Assembly (NCBI GenBank): GCA_903887415.1
Contig: CAISPO010000038.1
Location: 1-64,000, forward strand
DNA from: an uncultured Bacteroidota bacterium
Lineage (GTDB): Bacteria; Bacteroidota; Bacteroidia; Chitinophagales; Chitinophagaceae
DNA: 64,000 nt
Direction of reading: 5' to 3'
The stretch's first letter is position 1; each line of letters starts with the position of its first letter. The notes under the pieces were generated by a model. The model saw nothing but the letters and a program-made list of their open reading frames with translations. It was not told the origin of the DNA and ran no database searches. Below, one piece after another: positions 39,301-48,669 of the stretch. Made by a program: the position numbers and the translations under genes.

Positions 39301-40148
39301 CCACTTATGATACCATATCAGTAAGAGTAGTGCCACCGCCAACTTCGCAGTCGTACATGAAACCGGACATCTGCCTGGGCGATACCGTGAGCCTCGCACT
39401 TTCCGATAAGTCGGCTGATGCAAGCATATTTAGCTGGTTCATTGACGGCACCCCGCTTATCAGTTCTACCGAGGTGAATATCGTTTCAGCCAATTCAAAT
39501 AGCGGCGGGCCGTTCAGCATAAGCTGGAACGACAGCGGCAACCACGTTATCACCGTTACCTGTACTACAGCCGAAGGCTGTAAGTCTGATCCGGCTTATG
39601 ATACAATACATGTGCATCCTTTACCTGACCCGGTATTTAATATTACGCCGAAAGCTACTGGTGCCCTGTGCCTTGAAGACAGCATACTATTTGTTGCCCG
39701 CCACCAGGATGCCAATTGCTCTTACTTGTGGGAGCCGGAGCATTGCTTTAATAACAACAACAAACCGGAAGTATGGGGTAAGGTGGAACAAGGCAGAACA
39801 GACATCTGGCTTACCATTACGGATCCATTTGGCTGTAAAGCCAGTTATGATATGCAGCTAAGCCCGGATGCCTGCTGCACTGTTTTGTTCCCTACTGCAT
39901 TTACGCCCAACGGTGACGGCCTTAACGATAAGTTCCGGCCTATATTCAACGGCTATCATAACTTTCACAGCTTCCGTATAGTAAACCGCTGGGGCCAGAC
40001 CGTCTTCGAAAGCGCCAACTCCAACCCCGAGTGGGATGGAAGTTTCAATGGTGTGCCACAGGATATGGGTGTGTATTACTACTACATCAAATATGATTGC
40101 GGCGGCAACACAGTGGAGGAAAAAGGTGATTGCACACTTGTAAGATAG
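36312..40148 (+). CDS. Giant secreted protein with Ig-like modules and T9SS type B C-terminal domain
   Basis: QIVGTNTFLQGHWLEIGLTKNASFGACTSPAGYHPHTG N-terminus; repeated PPVTP.YCQG.. modules; C-terminus LFPTAFTPNGDGLNDKFRPIFNG...VNRWGQTVFESANSNPEWDGSFNGVPQDMGVYYYYIKYDC. Confidence 0.88.
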   Translation: MKKLYPYLLFVTLLILGSNISFAQIVGTNTFLQGHWLEIGLTKNASFGACTSPAGYHPHTGTALAEVYDYGHDGWTVGTPAYMGDYTYPGSPFEGWELQVGTGRTQAFENCAGTMTSAGGGSLTTVGNTYINAGGRIIGNWTGTAAGGNISVKQETRVDTNASWVVVTTKFYNLTAAPTAAIYYMRSCDPDNDETWPGGSFTTDNYVDYQNDIDHRVQVRATTNSPTANQYPMSICTKDCRAVALIYNAWPLGSGQDLAALWSMTYGGGTYTTGGTHAPAADIGDIAIALVYNIGVIPANDSAVISYAYTFLVTLPGNPENGVDGIDSAFPEPTLVVNNLPVPASGPAPSATIDTFNACLYPGLTTLPVNIMFGDDKCWTWSTWTWAPAIGLATTTGITNSISITGLPPTITYTITGTDASMCNTRTMYLTITTCNGAVINSPCLGDPLTFNAPGDSTGATYLWYGPAPSTAVVGTTQSFTISPSVWADTGTYHVVKTVLGVSDTSVAVAVIHPNPIITASSNSPLCSGASNTLTLTATPAAGSAAVTAYSWTGPASFVSGTQNPTIPGFVASEAGTYTVVAASIYGCKDTATTTVVLLPPPGPPTVVGHGPYCQGDAPLAITVTPTAGATVYWYPTAAGGVGSTTTPVVSTAVPGTFTYYYGQTIGSCESPIDSVKIIVNPTPSAILGVSDVCQFLSIPLTDATTGGSWISSAPSIATVNTTGLVTGVLAGVATITYQLPTSCYTTHLVNVHAKPAKPVVTPPTYCQFGTAAQLTATPATGLLWYGPGITPGTPTGPTPATSTAGVTNYYVTETSSFGCVSDSALDAVTIIPIPAPPVTRDTMYCQNSVTVPLNYQVDSAAGSNLNWYNSASGGVPLGAAPVPSSAAVTWPAGTTWYVTQTVNGCEGHSSPVKATIVDLPAFTITASNTWVCDHDSLTFSYNGSVLVSGTYFWSLPPGATPIDGTTVNDPVITVRFDSVYGPHILTLAATELNLCTTYDTISVRVVPPPTSQSYMKPDICLGDTVSLALSDKSADASIFSWFIDGTPLISSTEVNIVSANSNSGGPFSISWNDSGNHVITVTCTTAEGCKSDPAYDTIHVHPLPDPVFNITPKATGALCLEDSILFVARHQDANCSYLWEPEHCFNNNNKPEVWGKVEQGRTDIWLTITDPFGCKASYDMQLSPDACCTVLFPTAFTPNGDGLNDKFRPIFNGYHNFHSFRIVNRWGQTVFESANSNPEWDGSFNGVPQDMGVYYYYIKYDCGGNTVEEKGDCTLVR

Positions 40149-40171
40149 TAGCTGGTTCATAAAATGAAAAG

Positions 40172-40206
40172 GATACCATCGTTTGAAACGGTGGTATCTT
40201 TTTTAT
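40172..40206 (+). terminator. Rho-independent terminator
   Basis: GATACCATCGTTTGAAACGGTGGTATCTTTTTTATT, 24 nt after the 36312..40148 stop. Confidence 0.8.
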
Positions 40207-40410
40207 TCCAGAAATGATAAAATTACATGGTAGGTGAACAAGGGAATTTATATCCCCGCATTGAAATCTCGCTGGTCCACGAGCTTGGCGGTCTTAAAAA
40301 CAAAATGAAAGAATTGCGAGTTTTGCGCCTTTGCGAGAGACCTTTTTACAAACGCCACGCAACCAATTTGGCGGGAAATAGCTAAACACTTAATTTCGGA
40401 GCATCAACAC

Positions 40411-43236
40411 ATGAAAATGAATTTTAAAAATTTGCTTTGCGCAGCACTTTTGCTTGCATTTTACCATGAAGCCGATGCTAAAACCGTTCCGGTAAACACC
40501 GTTCAGAAACTTTATTTCTTAGAAAATAAAGGGCAGGTAAAAGACCAGGACCATAACCCCAGGAAAGACATTCAGTATGTACTCGCAGCGCCGGGCATGA
40601 ATGTTTTTATCGGCAACGGGCAATTGCATTACCAGTTTTCAAACGTTGCCCATGATGCTATTGGGAAACCTGCAGCTTCCCGGTTTACGGATATGGAAGC
40701 AGCCACCATAAATACTTACCGGATGGATGTAGCGCTTATTGGCGCAAACATACATGCTGAGGTGGTTGCGGAAGAGCCACAGGCTTATTATGAGCACTAC
40801 TACCTCGCCGACTGCCCTGCCAATGGCTTTGAGGCTCACGCTTTTGGCAAGATCACCTATAAAAATGTGTACAAAGGGATCGACTGGGTTGTTCGCATCA
40901 GGGGCAATAAGCTGGAACATGAATTTATCGTTGGCCCAGGCGGTAATGCAGCGGATATAAAGCTGAAGTATAACGGCCAGTCATCGTTGAAGATCAATGA
41001 GGATGGCAGTATCACAGCCACTACGCCAATGGGCACGGTTACAGAACATGCACCGGTATGCTTCCGCACTGGTGGCAGGATAGTGCCTTCTTCTTTCCGG
41101 CTGCACGGAAATACATTAAGCTACGAAACGAACGGTTTGTATCATGCACTCGTTGTTGACCCAGTATTAGACTGGGGCACTTATTATGGCCCGGATACCA
41201 GCACCAGCCCGTTTTATGCTGTTGCCTGCGATGCTATGTACCATGCATATGGTGCAGGTTTTACCTATGCTGCAAGCCAGATAGCTACCTCCGGCAGCTA
41301 CCAGGGCACTTTTGGCGGCGACCAGGATGCATATCTTGTTAAATTCGACTCTTCGGGCAACAGGCTTTGGGCAACTTATTACGGGGGCACCGGCACCGAC
41401 ATCGGCTACGCTGTAGCCTGTGATTCAATAGGAAATGTATATCTCGGCGGCACTACCAGCAGCACTGCAGGCATAGCCACTCCCGGCGCTCAGCAAACCA
41501 CTTATGGCGGCGGCACAAGAGATTGTTTTTTAGCTCGGTTTACTGCAGATGGCGCCAGGCTGTGGGGCACATATATGGGCGGCTCTGGTGATAATATCCC
41601 TGGCTCAGTAGCCTGCGATGCTCATTGGCACGTTTACTTAGCCGGCGTCACTACAGATGGCACCAATACGGCTACACCGGGAAGTTTCCAGCCTACTCAT
41701 TCCGGCGGATACGATGATTTTCTTGTGCAGTACGATTCAACAGGCGCACGGCAATGGGGGACATATTATGGTGGCACCGGCGATGAATTTAGCGGAGTAG
41801 TTTGTACCGATGGTAATTACGTTTACCTCAGCGGGTGGACGAGCAGTACGGCCGGGATAGCCACTGCACTAAGCCACCAAACTGCCCTTGCCGGCGGCAG
41901 CGATGCGTTCCTTGCTAAATTCAATGTAACAGGGGCCAGGCTGTGGGGTACTTATTTTGGTGGCCCGGCGGCGGAGACTACCGGCGGCGCTACTTGCGAT
42001 GACCTGGGGAATATATATATGCTGGGCAATACCCAAAGCGATGCCGGGATCTCTACTGCAGGCAGCTTTCAGCCGGCGAGGGGCGGGCTGTATGATGCTT
42101 TCCTCGCAAAGTTCGATCCTGAATTAGGCACACTTGACTGGGCTACATATTATGGCGGCCCTGATGCTGAGGATGTCACTTACAGCAGGATCACAACCGA
42201 CGATTCCCTGAATGTTTATATAACTGGCTATACGGCCAGCATCACAGGTATAGCCTCTGCTGGCGCCTGGCAGGATACCTTTGGCGGTGGTGACCAGGAT
42301 GGTTTTCTTGCGAAATATAACCCAGCAGGCATCCAGTATTGGAGCACTTATTATGGCGGCGATGGCACAGATGAAGCCAGGGCATGTGCCTTTGATGGCA
42401 AAGGGGTTTACGTAGCCGGATACACTACGAGCACCGATAATATTGCCACGCCCAGTGGGCTGCAGCCAACAGGCGGTGGCGGCATGTATTATTACCAGGG
42501 CTTCCTGTCAAGGTTCTCTGATTTTGTTTCCGGCTTACCCGGCCCTATAGGCGGCGCTACCCATATCTGCATCGGCAGCCCCACAACTATGAATGATGTG
42601 GTCTCCGGCGGCACCTGGTCCAGCAGCAACACAACAGTAGCAACCATCGACCCGTCTTCGGGGGCCGTCACCGGCCTTTCCGTTGGCAGTACCGTTTTTA
42701 CTTACACCGTACCTACGGGGTTTGTTACAACAACAGTAGCCGTTAATCCGCCCCCTACCCCGATTTTAGGCCTCACCACATACTGTAACGGTTTATCCAC
42801 GTTGCTCTCAGACTCTACTGCCGATGGTGTATGGACAAGCAGCAACCCATCCGTTGCCACCGCTGGCTATACCACGGGGCTCGTAAGCGGCATATCGTTG
42901 GGCACCGCTACAATTACCTACACTGATACGCTCACCACCTGTTTCACATCCACGGTATTTACCGTTATCACGTGTTTTGACGAGGTGCCATCCGTATCCG
43001 GAAAGCAACCGGTGCAGGTGTTCCCCAGTCCAGCCACAGATGTCGTTACCATAAAAATGAATAAAGGAGCCTACGGCTCACTCATCATTACCAACGAGGC
43101 AGGCCAGGTAATTCAGCAGCAGCCGGTAACCGCAACACAAACAAGTGTGGACGTAAAAACATGGCCACCTGGTATCTACAACATTACACTTAGCGGTAGT
43201 GGCGGCACAATGGCTAAGAAATTTTTGAAGGAATAG
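40411..43236 (+). CDS. SBBP-repeat beta-propeller protein with Ig-like modules and T9SS type A C-terminal domain
   Basis: Recurrent WATYYGGTGTDIGYAVACDSIGNVYLGGTTSS units; N-terminal LENKGQVKDQDH...QYVLAAPGMNVFIGNGQLHYQF; C-terminus VQVFPSPATDVVTIKM..GIYNITLSGSGGTMAKKFLKE. Confidence 0.85.
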   Translation: MKMNFKNLLCAALLLAFYHEADAKTVPVNTVQKLYFLENKGQVKDQDHNPRKDIQYVLAAPGMNVFIGNGQLHYQFSNVAHDAIGKPAASRFTDMEAATINTYRMDVALIGANIHAEVVAEEPQAYYEHYYLADCPANGFEAHAFGKITYKNVYKGIDWVVRIRGNKLEHEFIVGPGGNAADIKLKYNGQSSLKINEDGSITATTPMGTVTEHAPVCFRTGGRIVPSSFRLHGNTLSYETNGLYHALVVDPVLDWGTYYGPDTSTSPFYAVACDAMYHAYGAGFTYAASQIATSGSYQGTFGGDQDAYLVKFDSSGNRLWATYYGGTGTDIGYAVACDSIGNVYLGGTTSSTAGIATPGAQQTTYGGGTRDCFLARFTADGARLWGTYMGGSGDNIPGSVACDAHWHVYLAGVTTDGTNTATPGSFQPTHSGGYDDFLVQYDSTGARQWGTYYGGTGDEFSGVVCTDGNYVYLSGWTSSTAGIATALSHQTALAGGSDAFLAKFNVTGARLWGTYFGGPAAETTGGATCDDLGNIYMLGNTQSDAGISTAGSFQPARGGLYDAFLAKFDPELGTLDWATYYGGPDAEDVTYSRITTDDSLNVYITGYTASITGIASAGAWQDTFGGGDQDGFLAKYNPAGIQYWSTYYGGDGTDEARACAFDGKGVYVAGYTTSTDNIATPSGLQPTGGGGMYYYQGFLSRFSDFVSGLPGPIGGATHICIGSPTTMNDVVSGGTWSSSNTTVATIDPSSGAVTGLSVGSTVFTYTVPTGFVTTTVAVNPPPTPILGLTTYCNGLSTLLSDSTADGVWTSSNPSVATAGYTTGLVSGISLGTATITYTDTLTTCFTSTVFTVITCFDEVPSVSGKQPVQVFPSPATDVVTIKMNKGAYGSLIITNEAGQVIQQQPVTATQTSVDVKTWPPGIYNITLSGSGGTMAKKFLKE

Positions 43237-43257
43237 GTTGTATTACAAACGCCGCTG

Positions 43258-43286
43258 GTAGAGACGCAAGATTTTTGCGTCTCTAC
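43258..43286. repeat. Perfect 12-bp-arm hairpin GTAGAGACGCAA-GATTT-TTGCGTCTCTAC
   Basis: Same family as the elements at 14331-14456; sits between convergent genes. Confidence 0.85.
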
Positions 43287-43365
43287 GCGTTTTGGGCAAT
43301 GGTGCGTAACAATCCATTCCGATGTCTATGGGGACCCAAAGACCAATTCCAAATTCCTTTTTCTA

Positions 43366-43800
43366 TCAGAAACTATACGCCTTTATATACTCCATTTTCG
43401 TGCTGCTCTTTGAGCAGCTCACCTGGAAGTAATCATAGAATGTGGTATCTCCGGCAATGTGGAAACCTATGATATAGGTATAGGGCGCATCGCCCTTCCT
43501 GATAACCGGCGTTGCATCTTCTGCGCCCTTTGGCATCGTAAACTTTCCCTCCCCGAAGTTAGTACCGAAGTCCGCATCAACATCATATACGCCAGTGGCA
43601 ATATCACTGTCAGCGATTACTTTCACCGAAAAACTGGAGTGGTTGATTGCGTCCTCGGCAATAGGCATTTTAGCCTCGGCAATGGTAGCTCCGGGCTTGG
43701 GAAATTTTTTCGGTTTGTGCTGTTCAGCATTGTTATTACAGCTATAAGCGCACCCATAGACAGTGCAAACGCAAAGAATAAAAATCCCGATTTTTTCATT
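43366..43800 (-). CDS. Hypothetical small secreted/membrane-anchored protein, possibly frameshifted
   Basis: C-terminal part in ORF 43366..43824; MKKSGFLFFAFALSMGALIAVITML start lies in another frame (ORF 43623..43847) and would join at the T6 tract 43705-43710. Confidence 0.5.
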   Translation of the reverse strand, partial: NEKIGIFILCVCTVYGCAYSCNNNAEQHKPKKFPKPGATIAEAKMPIAEDAINHSSFSVKVIADSDIATGVYDVDADFGTNFGEGKFTMPKGAEDATPVIRKGDAPYTYIIGFHIAGDTTFYDYFQVSCSKSSTKMEYIKAYSF

Positions 43801-43843
43801 ATGGCGGCAAAAATAAGGCAACAACCCTTTACAAAAATCGCAA

Positions 43844-44326
43844 TCAAAAATTAATCACAACACCCGCCGCATTACCAGAAAAAGAAAGATGCACCTCCAT
43901 AGGTGGTTTCATATAACCAACACCCTGCACGCTACCATTATATGCCCTCACCGCCCTTCTTAGTTGATGTGTGAACGAAACGGTGAATGGGATACTAGCT
44001 ACCACAAATCCAGTCCCTGCAATGAATAACCCATTTTCATACGGGTGATGGAAAGAAAAGTCGGAAGACAACACGCAGGCAAAGCCAACGGCATAGAGGG
44101 ATAAACCCAAATAGCGTGCTGTTTGAGCTCTTCTCAAAATTTTTAAGGCATCGGGCTCTGTAGCGAGCAACTTATGTATTTTGTGGTATCCGATATTGCG
44201 CCCGTCATACTCATAGTAAGTACCCAACCAGGTCCTTTTAATCACGATTGTATCCGAACTCGGTTGTGCCCATAGTGATTGCGACAACGAAATAAAAATG
44301 CCGATAAATACAATGGCCCTTACCAC
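43844..44326 (-). CDS. Hypothetical protein with signal peptide and TM segments
   Basis: MVRAIVFIGIFISLSQSLWAQ signal peptide; hydrophobic segments; no recognised family. Confidence 0.55.
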   Translation of the reverse strand: MVRAIVFIGIFISLSQSLWAQPSSDTIVIKRTWLGTYYEYDGRNIGYHKIHKLLATEPDALKILRRAQTARYLGLSLYAVGFACVLSSDFSFHHPYENGLFIAGTGFVVASIPFTVSFTHQLRRAVRAYNGSVQGVGYMKPPMEVHLSFSGNAAGVVINF

Positions 44327-44503
44327 AGCATGAAATTTTATCCAAATTACTGGTTTTGTTTCGTAAACAAAAGTCAGTATATCTCGCTAAAGCGAGCTCG
44401 CGCTTTGCGGCCTTTAAAACACAACCCCAACGCAACGATGGGCGCGCCCTTGCGCCTTTGCAAAAGACCCTTTTTGCGAGACACCACTACGCAACTCATT
44501 CGA

Positions 44504-44539
44504 CCTCACCCTCTCCCTTGGGAGAGGGCCGGGGTGAGG
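44504..44539. repeat. GC-rich dispersed palindrome CCTCACCCTCTCCCTTGGGAGAGGGCCGGGGTGAGG
   Basis: Same style as 21151, 49485 and 50543. Confidence 0.7.
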
Positions 44540-44590
44540 CTCTTTGCGAAACCATCCCCATGCAGTACCTTGCCACAAACTTTGCTGAAA

Positions 44591-46681
44591 ATGAAATACA
44601 GTAACCACTTAAAATGGGCAATACCCGTAATAGCAATGAGCACACAACTGTTCACCAGTAGCTGTAACAGCAGCACTACGACCACCACCAAAACCGAGAC
44701 AACAACCACAGTAGAAGGCTACGACAGCACCTTCAATGTAATGGCGCAATCGTTTGCCGACCTGCAGATGCTGCGCTACCAGGTGCCAGGCTTTAATGGC
44801 CTGAGCCTGCAACGGAAGAAACTCGCCTACTACCTCTACGAGGCCGGCCTCAGCGGCCGGGACATGATCTACGACCAGAAAAGCAAGTATGGCCTCATGC
44901 TCCGCAAAACAATAGAGGCCGTTTATGGCTCCTATAAAGGCGATAAGAACAGTGACGACTGGAAAAAGTTTGAGGTCTATTGCGGCAGGTTTTGGTTCAG
45001 CAATGGCAACCACCACCACTATAGCAATGAAAAGTTCATACCGGAATGTTCCTACGAATATTTCTCGGGGATAGTAAAGGCAGCCGACACAACGCAACTG
45101 CCGAAAAACAGCGGCGAGAGTACAGACGCTTTCCTGGCGAGGATAAAACCAATTGTTTATGATCTGAAATTTGAGCCTAAAGTTGTTGACCAGCGCCCGA
45201 ATATTGATAACATCGTCAACTCCTCCAACAACTTCTACGAAGGCGTAACACAAAAAGAAGTAGAGGACTTCTATGCAAAGTTCGATACAAAAGGCAACGC
45301 GCCATCATGGGGGCTCAACAGCAAGCTGATGAAAGAAAACGGCCAGATCACAGAGCACACCTGGAAGAGCGGCGGCATGTATGGCGCTGCTATTGATAAG
45401 ATCATATTCTGGCTGGAGAAAGCAGCTACTGTAGCAGAAGACAGTGTGCAGAAAAAGTCGCTGGACCTGCTGGTTCAGTATTACAAGACCGGCGACCTGA
45501 AAACATGGGACGACTACAACATCGCCTGGGTTGACTCAAAGTCACGTATTGATGCCGTAGTTGGCTTTATAGAAGTGTATCTCGATGCCATAGGCAAGAA
45601 AGGCAGCTTTGAAAGTACCATATCCCTCAAGGACATGGAAGAGACCAAGCGCATTGAGGCAATAGCCAACCAGGCACAATGGTTTGAAGACAACTCACCC
45701 ATAATGCCCGAACACAAAAAGAAAACAGTGAAGGGCATTACCGGCAAAGCCATCACTGTGATCGTGGAGAGCGGCGATGCGGCGCCCAGCACGCCTATAG
45801 GTATCAACCTCCCCAACGCAGAATGGATACGTAAAGAACACGGCTCTAAATCCGTATCGCTCTCCAACATCATCCATTCCTATAATGTAGTAAGTGCAAA
45901 AAGCGGCCTGGTGGATGAATTCGCTGTGAACGATACCGTAATGCAGCGCATGAAGAAATACGGAGCACTCTCCAGCGACCTGCATACCGACATGCATGAA
46001 TGCATAGGCCATGCATCGGGCCAAATAAACCCCGGCGTAGAAACAACCGACAAAACCCTGAAGAACTACGCGAGCTGCCTGGAAGAAGCCCGCGCCGACC
46101 TCGTAGGCCTCTACTACATTATGGACAAGAAGCTCGTGGACATAGGCGTAATGCCCAGCCTGGAAGTGGGCGAAGCGGGCTATGACAACTACATGATGAA
46201 CGGCCTCATGACACAGCTCACCCGCCTGAAACCCGGAGAGCAACTGGAAGAAGCCCATATGCGCAATCGTGCCCTCATAGCGCACTGGGCTTATGAAAAA
46301 GGGAAGAAAGACAAAGTAGTAGCTTTTGTAACAAAGAACGGCAAGACCTATGTACAGGTAAACGACTACAACAAGCTCCGCGACCTCTTCGGCCAGTTGC
46401 TGAAAGAGATACAGCGCATAAAATCAGAAGGCGACTACAACGCAGGTAAAAACCTCGTAGAGAACTACGGCGTAAAAGTGGACGCCAAGCTGCACAAAGA
46501 AATACTGGAGCGCTTCGCCAAGCTGAACATAAAGCCCTACCGCGGCTTCATTCAGCCCAAACTGGTGCCTGTAATGAGCGGCAACGACATCAGCGACGTA
46601 AAAGTAGAATACCCCGACAACTTCTTCACCCAGATGATGGAGTATGGCAAGAACTATGGCTTTTTGCCCGTGAAGAACTGA
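44591..46681 (+). CDS. Dipeptidyl-peptidase III-like (M49) zinc peptidase
   Basis: HTDMHECIGHASGQINPG (HExxGH) and CLEEARADLVGLYYI; ATG at 44591 gives MKYSNHLKWAIPVIAMSTQLFTSSCNSS signal/lipobox-like start. Confidence 0.85.
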   Translation: MKYSNHLKWAIPVIAMSTQLFTSSCNSSTTTTTKTETTTTVEGYDSTFNVMAQSFADLQMLRYQVPGFNGLSLQRKKLAYYLYEAGLSGRDMIYDQKSKYGLMLRKTIEAVYGSYKGDKNSDDWKKFEVYCGRFWFSNGNHHHYSNEKFIPECSYEYFSGIVKAADTTQLPKNSGESTDAFLARIKPIVYDLKFEPKVVDQRPNIDNIVNSSNNFYEGVTQKEVEDFYAKFDTKGNAPSWGLNSKLMKENGQITEHTWKSGGMYGAAIDKIIFWLEKAATVAEDSVQKKSLDLLVQYYKTGDLKTWDDYNIAWVDSKSRIDAVVGFIEVYLDAIGKKGSFESTISLKDMEETKRIEAIANQAQWFEDNSPIMPEHKKKTVKGITGKAITVIVESGDAAPSTPIGINLPNAEWIRKEHGSKSVSLSNIIHSYNVVSAKSGLVDEFAVNDTVMQRMKKYGALSSDLHTDMHECIGHASGQINPGVETTDKTLKNYASCLEEARADLVGLYYIMDKKLVDIGVMPSLEVGEAGYDNYMMNGLMTQLTRLKPGEQLEEAHMRNRALIAHWAYEKGKKDKVVAFVTKNGKTYVQVNDYNKLRDLFGQLLKEIQRIKSEGDYNAGKNLVENYGVKVDAKLHKEILERFAKLNIKPYRGFIQPKLVPVMSGNDISDVKVEYPDNFFTQMMEYGKNYGFLPVKN

Positions 46682-46802
46682 TATAAGGAAATCTTGAGGC
46701 CAGTTGAATAGCGCCTTGTCATGGTGAGCCCCGCCGAACCATGACTGATGAGGCTTAAGCTAAAGTCGATTAGAGTAGGAAGTATAAAAATGGGAATAGT
46801 TC

Positions 46803-46844
46803 AATGAAAGAAGGCAGCTCTATGCAGGGTAGCCTTCTTTCATT
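46803..46844. terminator. Bidirectional hairpin between convergent genes
   Basis: 13-bp perfect arms AATGAAAGAAGGC/GCCTTCTTTCATT around a 16-nt loop, A/T-rich flanks. Confidence 0.6.
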
Positions 46845-46853
46845 TACAGAAGT

Positions 46854-48284
46854 TTATTGTTCCTCTATGCTCGTCCACTGTACCTTATGATCCTTCACAA
46901 CTATATTTCCACCGGTATATCCTATAGTATTACTTATTAAGTAATCCACGGGTTTTCCATTAATGCTGGCTGGTGTAAAGGCAAGACTACCATCACTAAG
47001 CAGCTTTTCTATTTTGTCAACTATTGGTTTTTTGTTGGTCACCTTTTCATCAACATCCGCACCTATTTTTTGTATGCCGTAATTTTCATAGTAGATTACC
47101 TTTCCCTTCCTGTCAATAACAACCTCAGATATGATCAGGTTGTACTCACCATCGGCAAGCTTTTCAAATTCCGGCTTTAGATTCCGCACCATATAGTCGG
47201 CAAGGCTTTTGTCTTTCGCTTTTATTTTTGGTTTTGAAGCATCTCTAACGTCGTGTATAGTTCGTCCATTCACTTTTATTGGTGGGTTTGCCCAGTTGTG
47301 GATTTTCGTCTCTTCTTTGCCGGTTACTGGATCAGTAACAATAACAGTGTCAGGTGGCTTTTGTGGGGCAAATTCAATTGTATTTCCATTAAAGGTCACC
47401 TTATTATCCACCTTCTTGAACTTCTGTGAAAAGCTATTCTTTGAAAAGCACACTATACATATTAGTGCCAGCGGCACAAATACTAGCATCTTACTTCTGG
47501 CAGCCATTGATGATTTACGTGTTAGCATAACGATCCTTTTTTTTATGGGTGAACGATTAAATGAATGAGTGATACTAGGCGCTGTTTGCAGCAGTGCCTG
47601 CTCTATAAGAAACTTACCGTAAAACTGTGGCCGCCCGCTACCTGCTTTATCAGCCTGGTATTCATGCTGCATCATTAGCCGCTTTTGGTAAACATATACC
47701 AGCGGGTGAAACCAGAACACAATGCGCGCAACCTGCATCAGCAGCAGATCTACGAAATGAAACAGCAGTCCATGCATCTGTTCATGCGCAATGATCGTAT
47801 TCCACTCCTCCGTATCATATCGCTCCCTGCTGCTCACAAATACATAATTGAATATAGAGAACGGAGCGTAGTCTTTGTTTGTCTCAATGATGATGCACGA
47901 CCCTTCTCGGTACCGGTTACCAGCGCGGTACAGCCGTGTTATTTTTACAACTTCAGCCAATAACAATAAGAGGCTCACAACCGCTCCAGCCAAATAGACA
48001 AAACCCAGGTATAAGTCCCAATTGACTGATGCAGATGCCGGCGTGGCCGAGGCAACAATTGTTTCCTTCGCAGCGATCACCCGCTCTACAGGCCTTTGCA
48101 GAGCTGCCGTATATATCGGGCCATCACCCTGCCACTGCCAGAGCGGCAACAATGCTCCCAGCAGAAAAGTAAGCAGCAGGTAAAACCTGTTATACCCATG
48201 GTAGCTTTCCCTCCGCAGGAAAACATCGAATAGTACAAGACTGATAAGCCAGATAGCCGTAGCGTTTAAGAGATATTGCAGCAT
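46854..48284 (-). CDS. M56 family BlaR1/MecR1-like membrane metallopeptidase
   Basis: NTIIAHEQMHGLLFHFVDLLLMQVARIVFWFHPLVYVYQKRLMMQHEYQADK; four-TM architecture; adjacent to a BlaI-like gene. Confidence 0.88.
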   Translation of the reverse strand: MLQYLLNATAIWLISLVLFDVFLRRESYHGYNRFYLLLTFLLGALLPLWQWQGDGPIYTAALQRPVERVIAAKETIVASATPASASVNWDLYLGFVYLAGAVVSLLLLLAEVVKITRLYRAGNRYREGSCIIIETNKDYAPFSIFNYVFVSSRERYDTEEWNTIIAHEQMHGLLFHFVDLLLMQVARIVFWFHPLVYVYQKRLMMQHEYQADKAGSGRPQFYGKFLIEQALLQTAPSITHSFNRSPIKKRIVMLTRKSSMAARSKMLVFVPLALICIVCFSKNSFSQKFKKVDNKVTFNGNTIEFAPQKPPDTVIVTDPVTGKEETKIHNWANPPIKVNGRTIHDVRDASKPKIKAKDKSLADYMVRNLKPEFEKLADGEYNLIISEVVIDRKGKVIYYENYGIQKIGADVDEKVTNKKPIVDKIEKLLSDGSLAFTPASINGKPVDYLISNTIGYTGGNIVVKDHKVQWTSIEEQ

Positions 48285-48285
48285 G

Positions 48286-48669
48286 TCATTTCTTTTTAGG
48301 ATTATCTACTGTTTTTAGCAGGTCGTTCAGTTCCTTCAGGTTCATGTCCTCGCTTTGCACCAGGAAACTAACCAGCTTCTTAGGCGAGCCGCCAAAGTAT
48401 TTTTCCACCAGGCTTTTTACGCCATGCTGTGCATACTCTTCTTTGGTGATGATGGGGAAGTACTCATGCGTCTTGCCATAAGCCTTGTGGCCTACAAACT
48501 CTTTCTTCTCCAGTATCCGCACTACAGATGATATGGTGCTGTGCGGCATATCCGGGTCGCCCAGTTTATCTATGATATCACGCACCACGCAGCGATCCAG
48601 TTGCCAGATGATGTGCATCACTTCTTCTTCAGCCTTGGTCAGTGTAGGTAATGTCTTATTCCGTTTCAT
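48286..48669 (-). CDS. BlaI/MecI/CopY family transcriptional repressor
   Basis: TLTKAEEEVMHIIWQLDRCVVRDIIDKLG...PHSTISSVVRILEKKEFVGHKAYGKTHEYFPIITKEEYAQH. Confidence 0.92.
   Translation of the reverse strand: MKRNKTLPTLTKAEEEVMHIIWQLDRCVVRDIIDKLGDPDMPHSTISSVVRILEKKEFVGHKAYGKTHEYFPIITKEEYAQHGVKSLVEKYFGGSPKKLVSFLVQSEDMNLKELNDLLKTVDNPKKK

Noticed and set aside
45695-46285. 196-aa minus-strand ORF, and other antisense ORFs inside the DPP III gene
   Set aside because: Antisense to a well-supported peptidase coding sequence.
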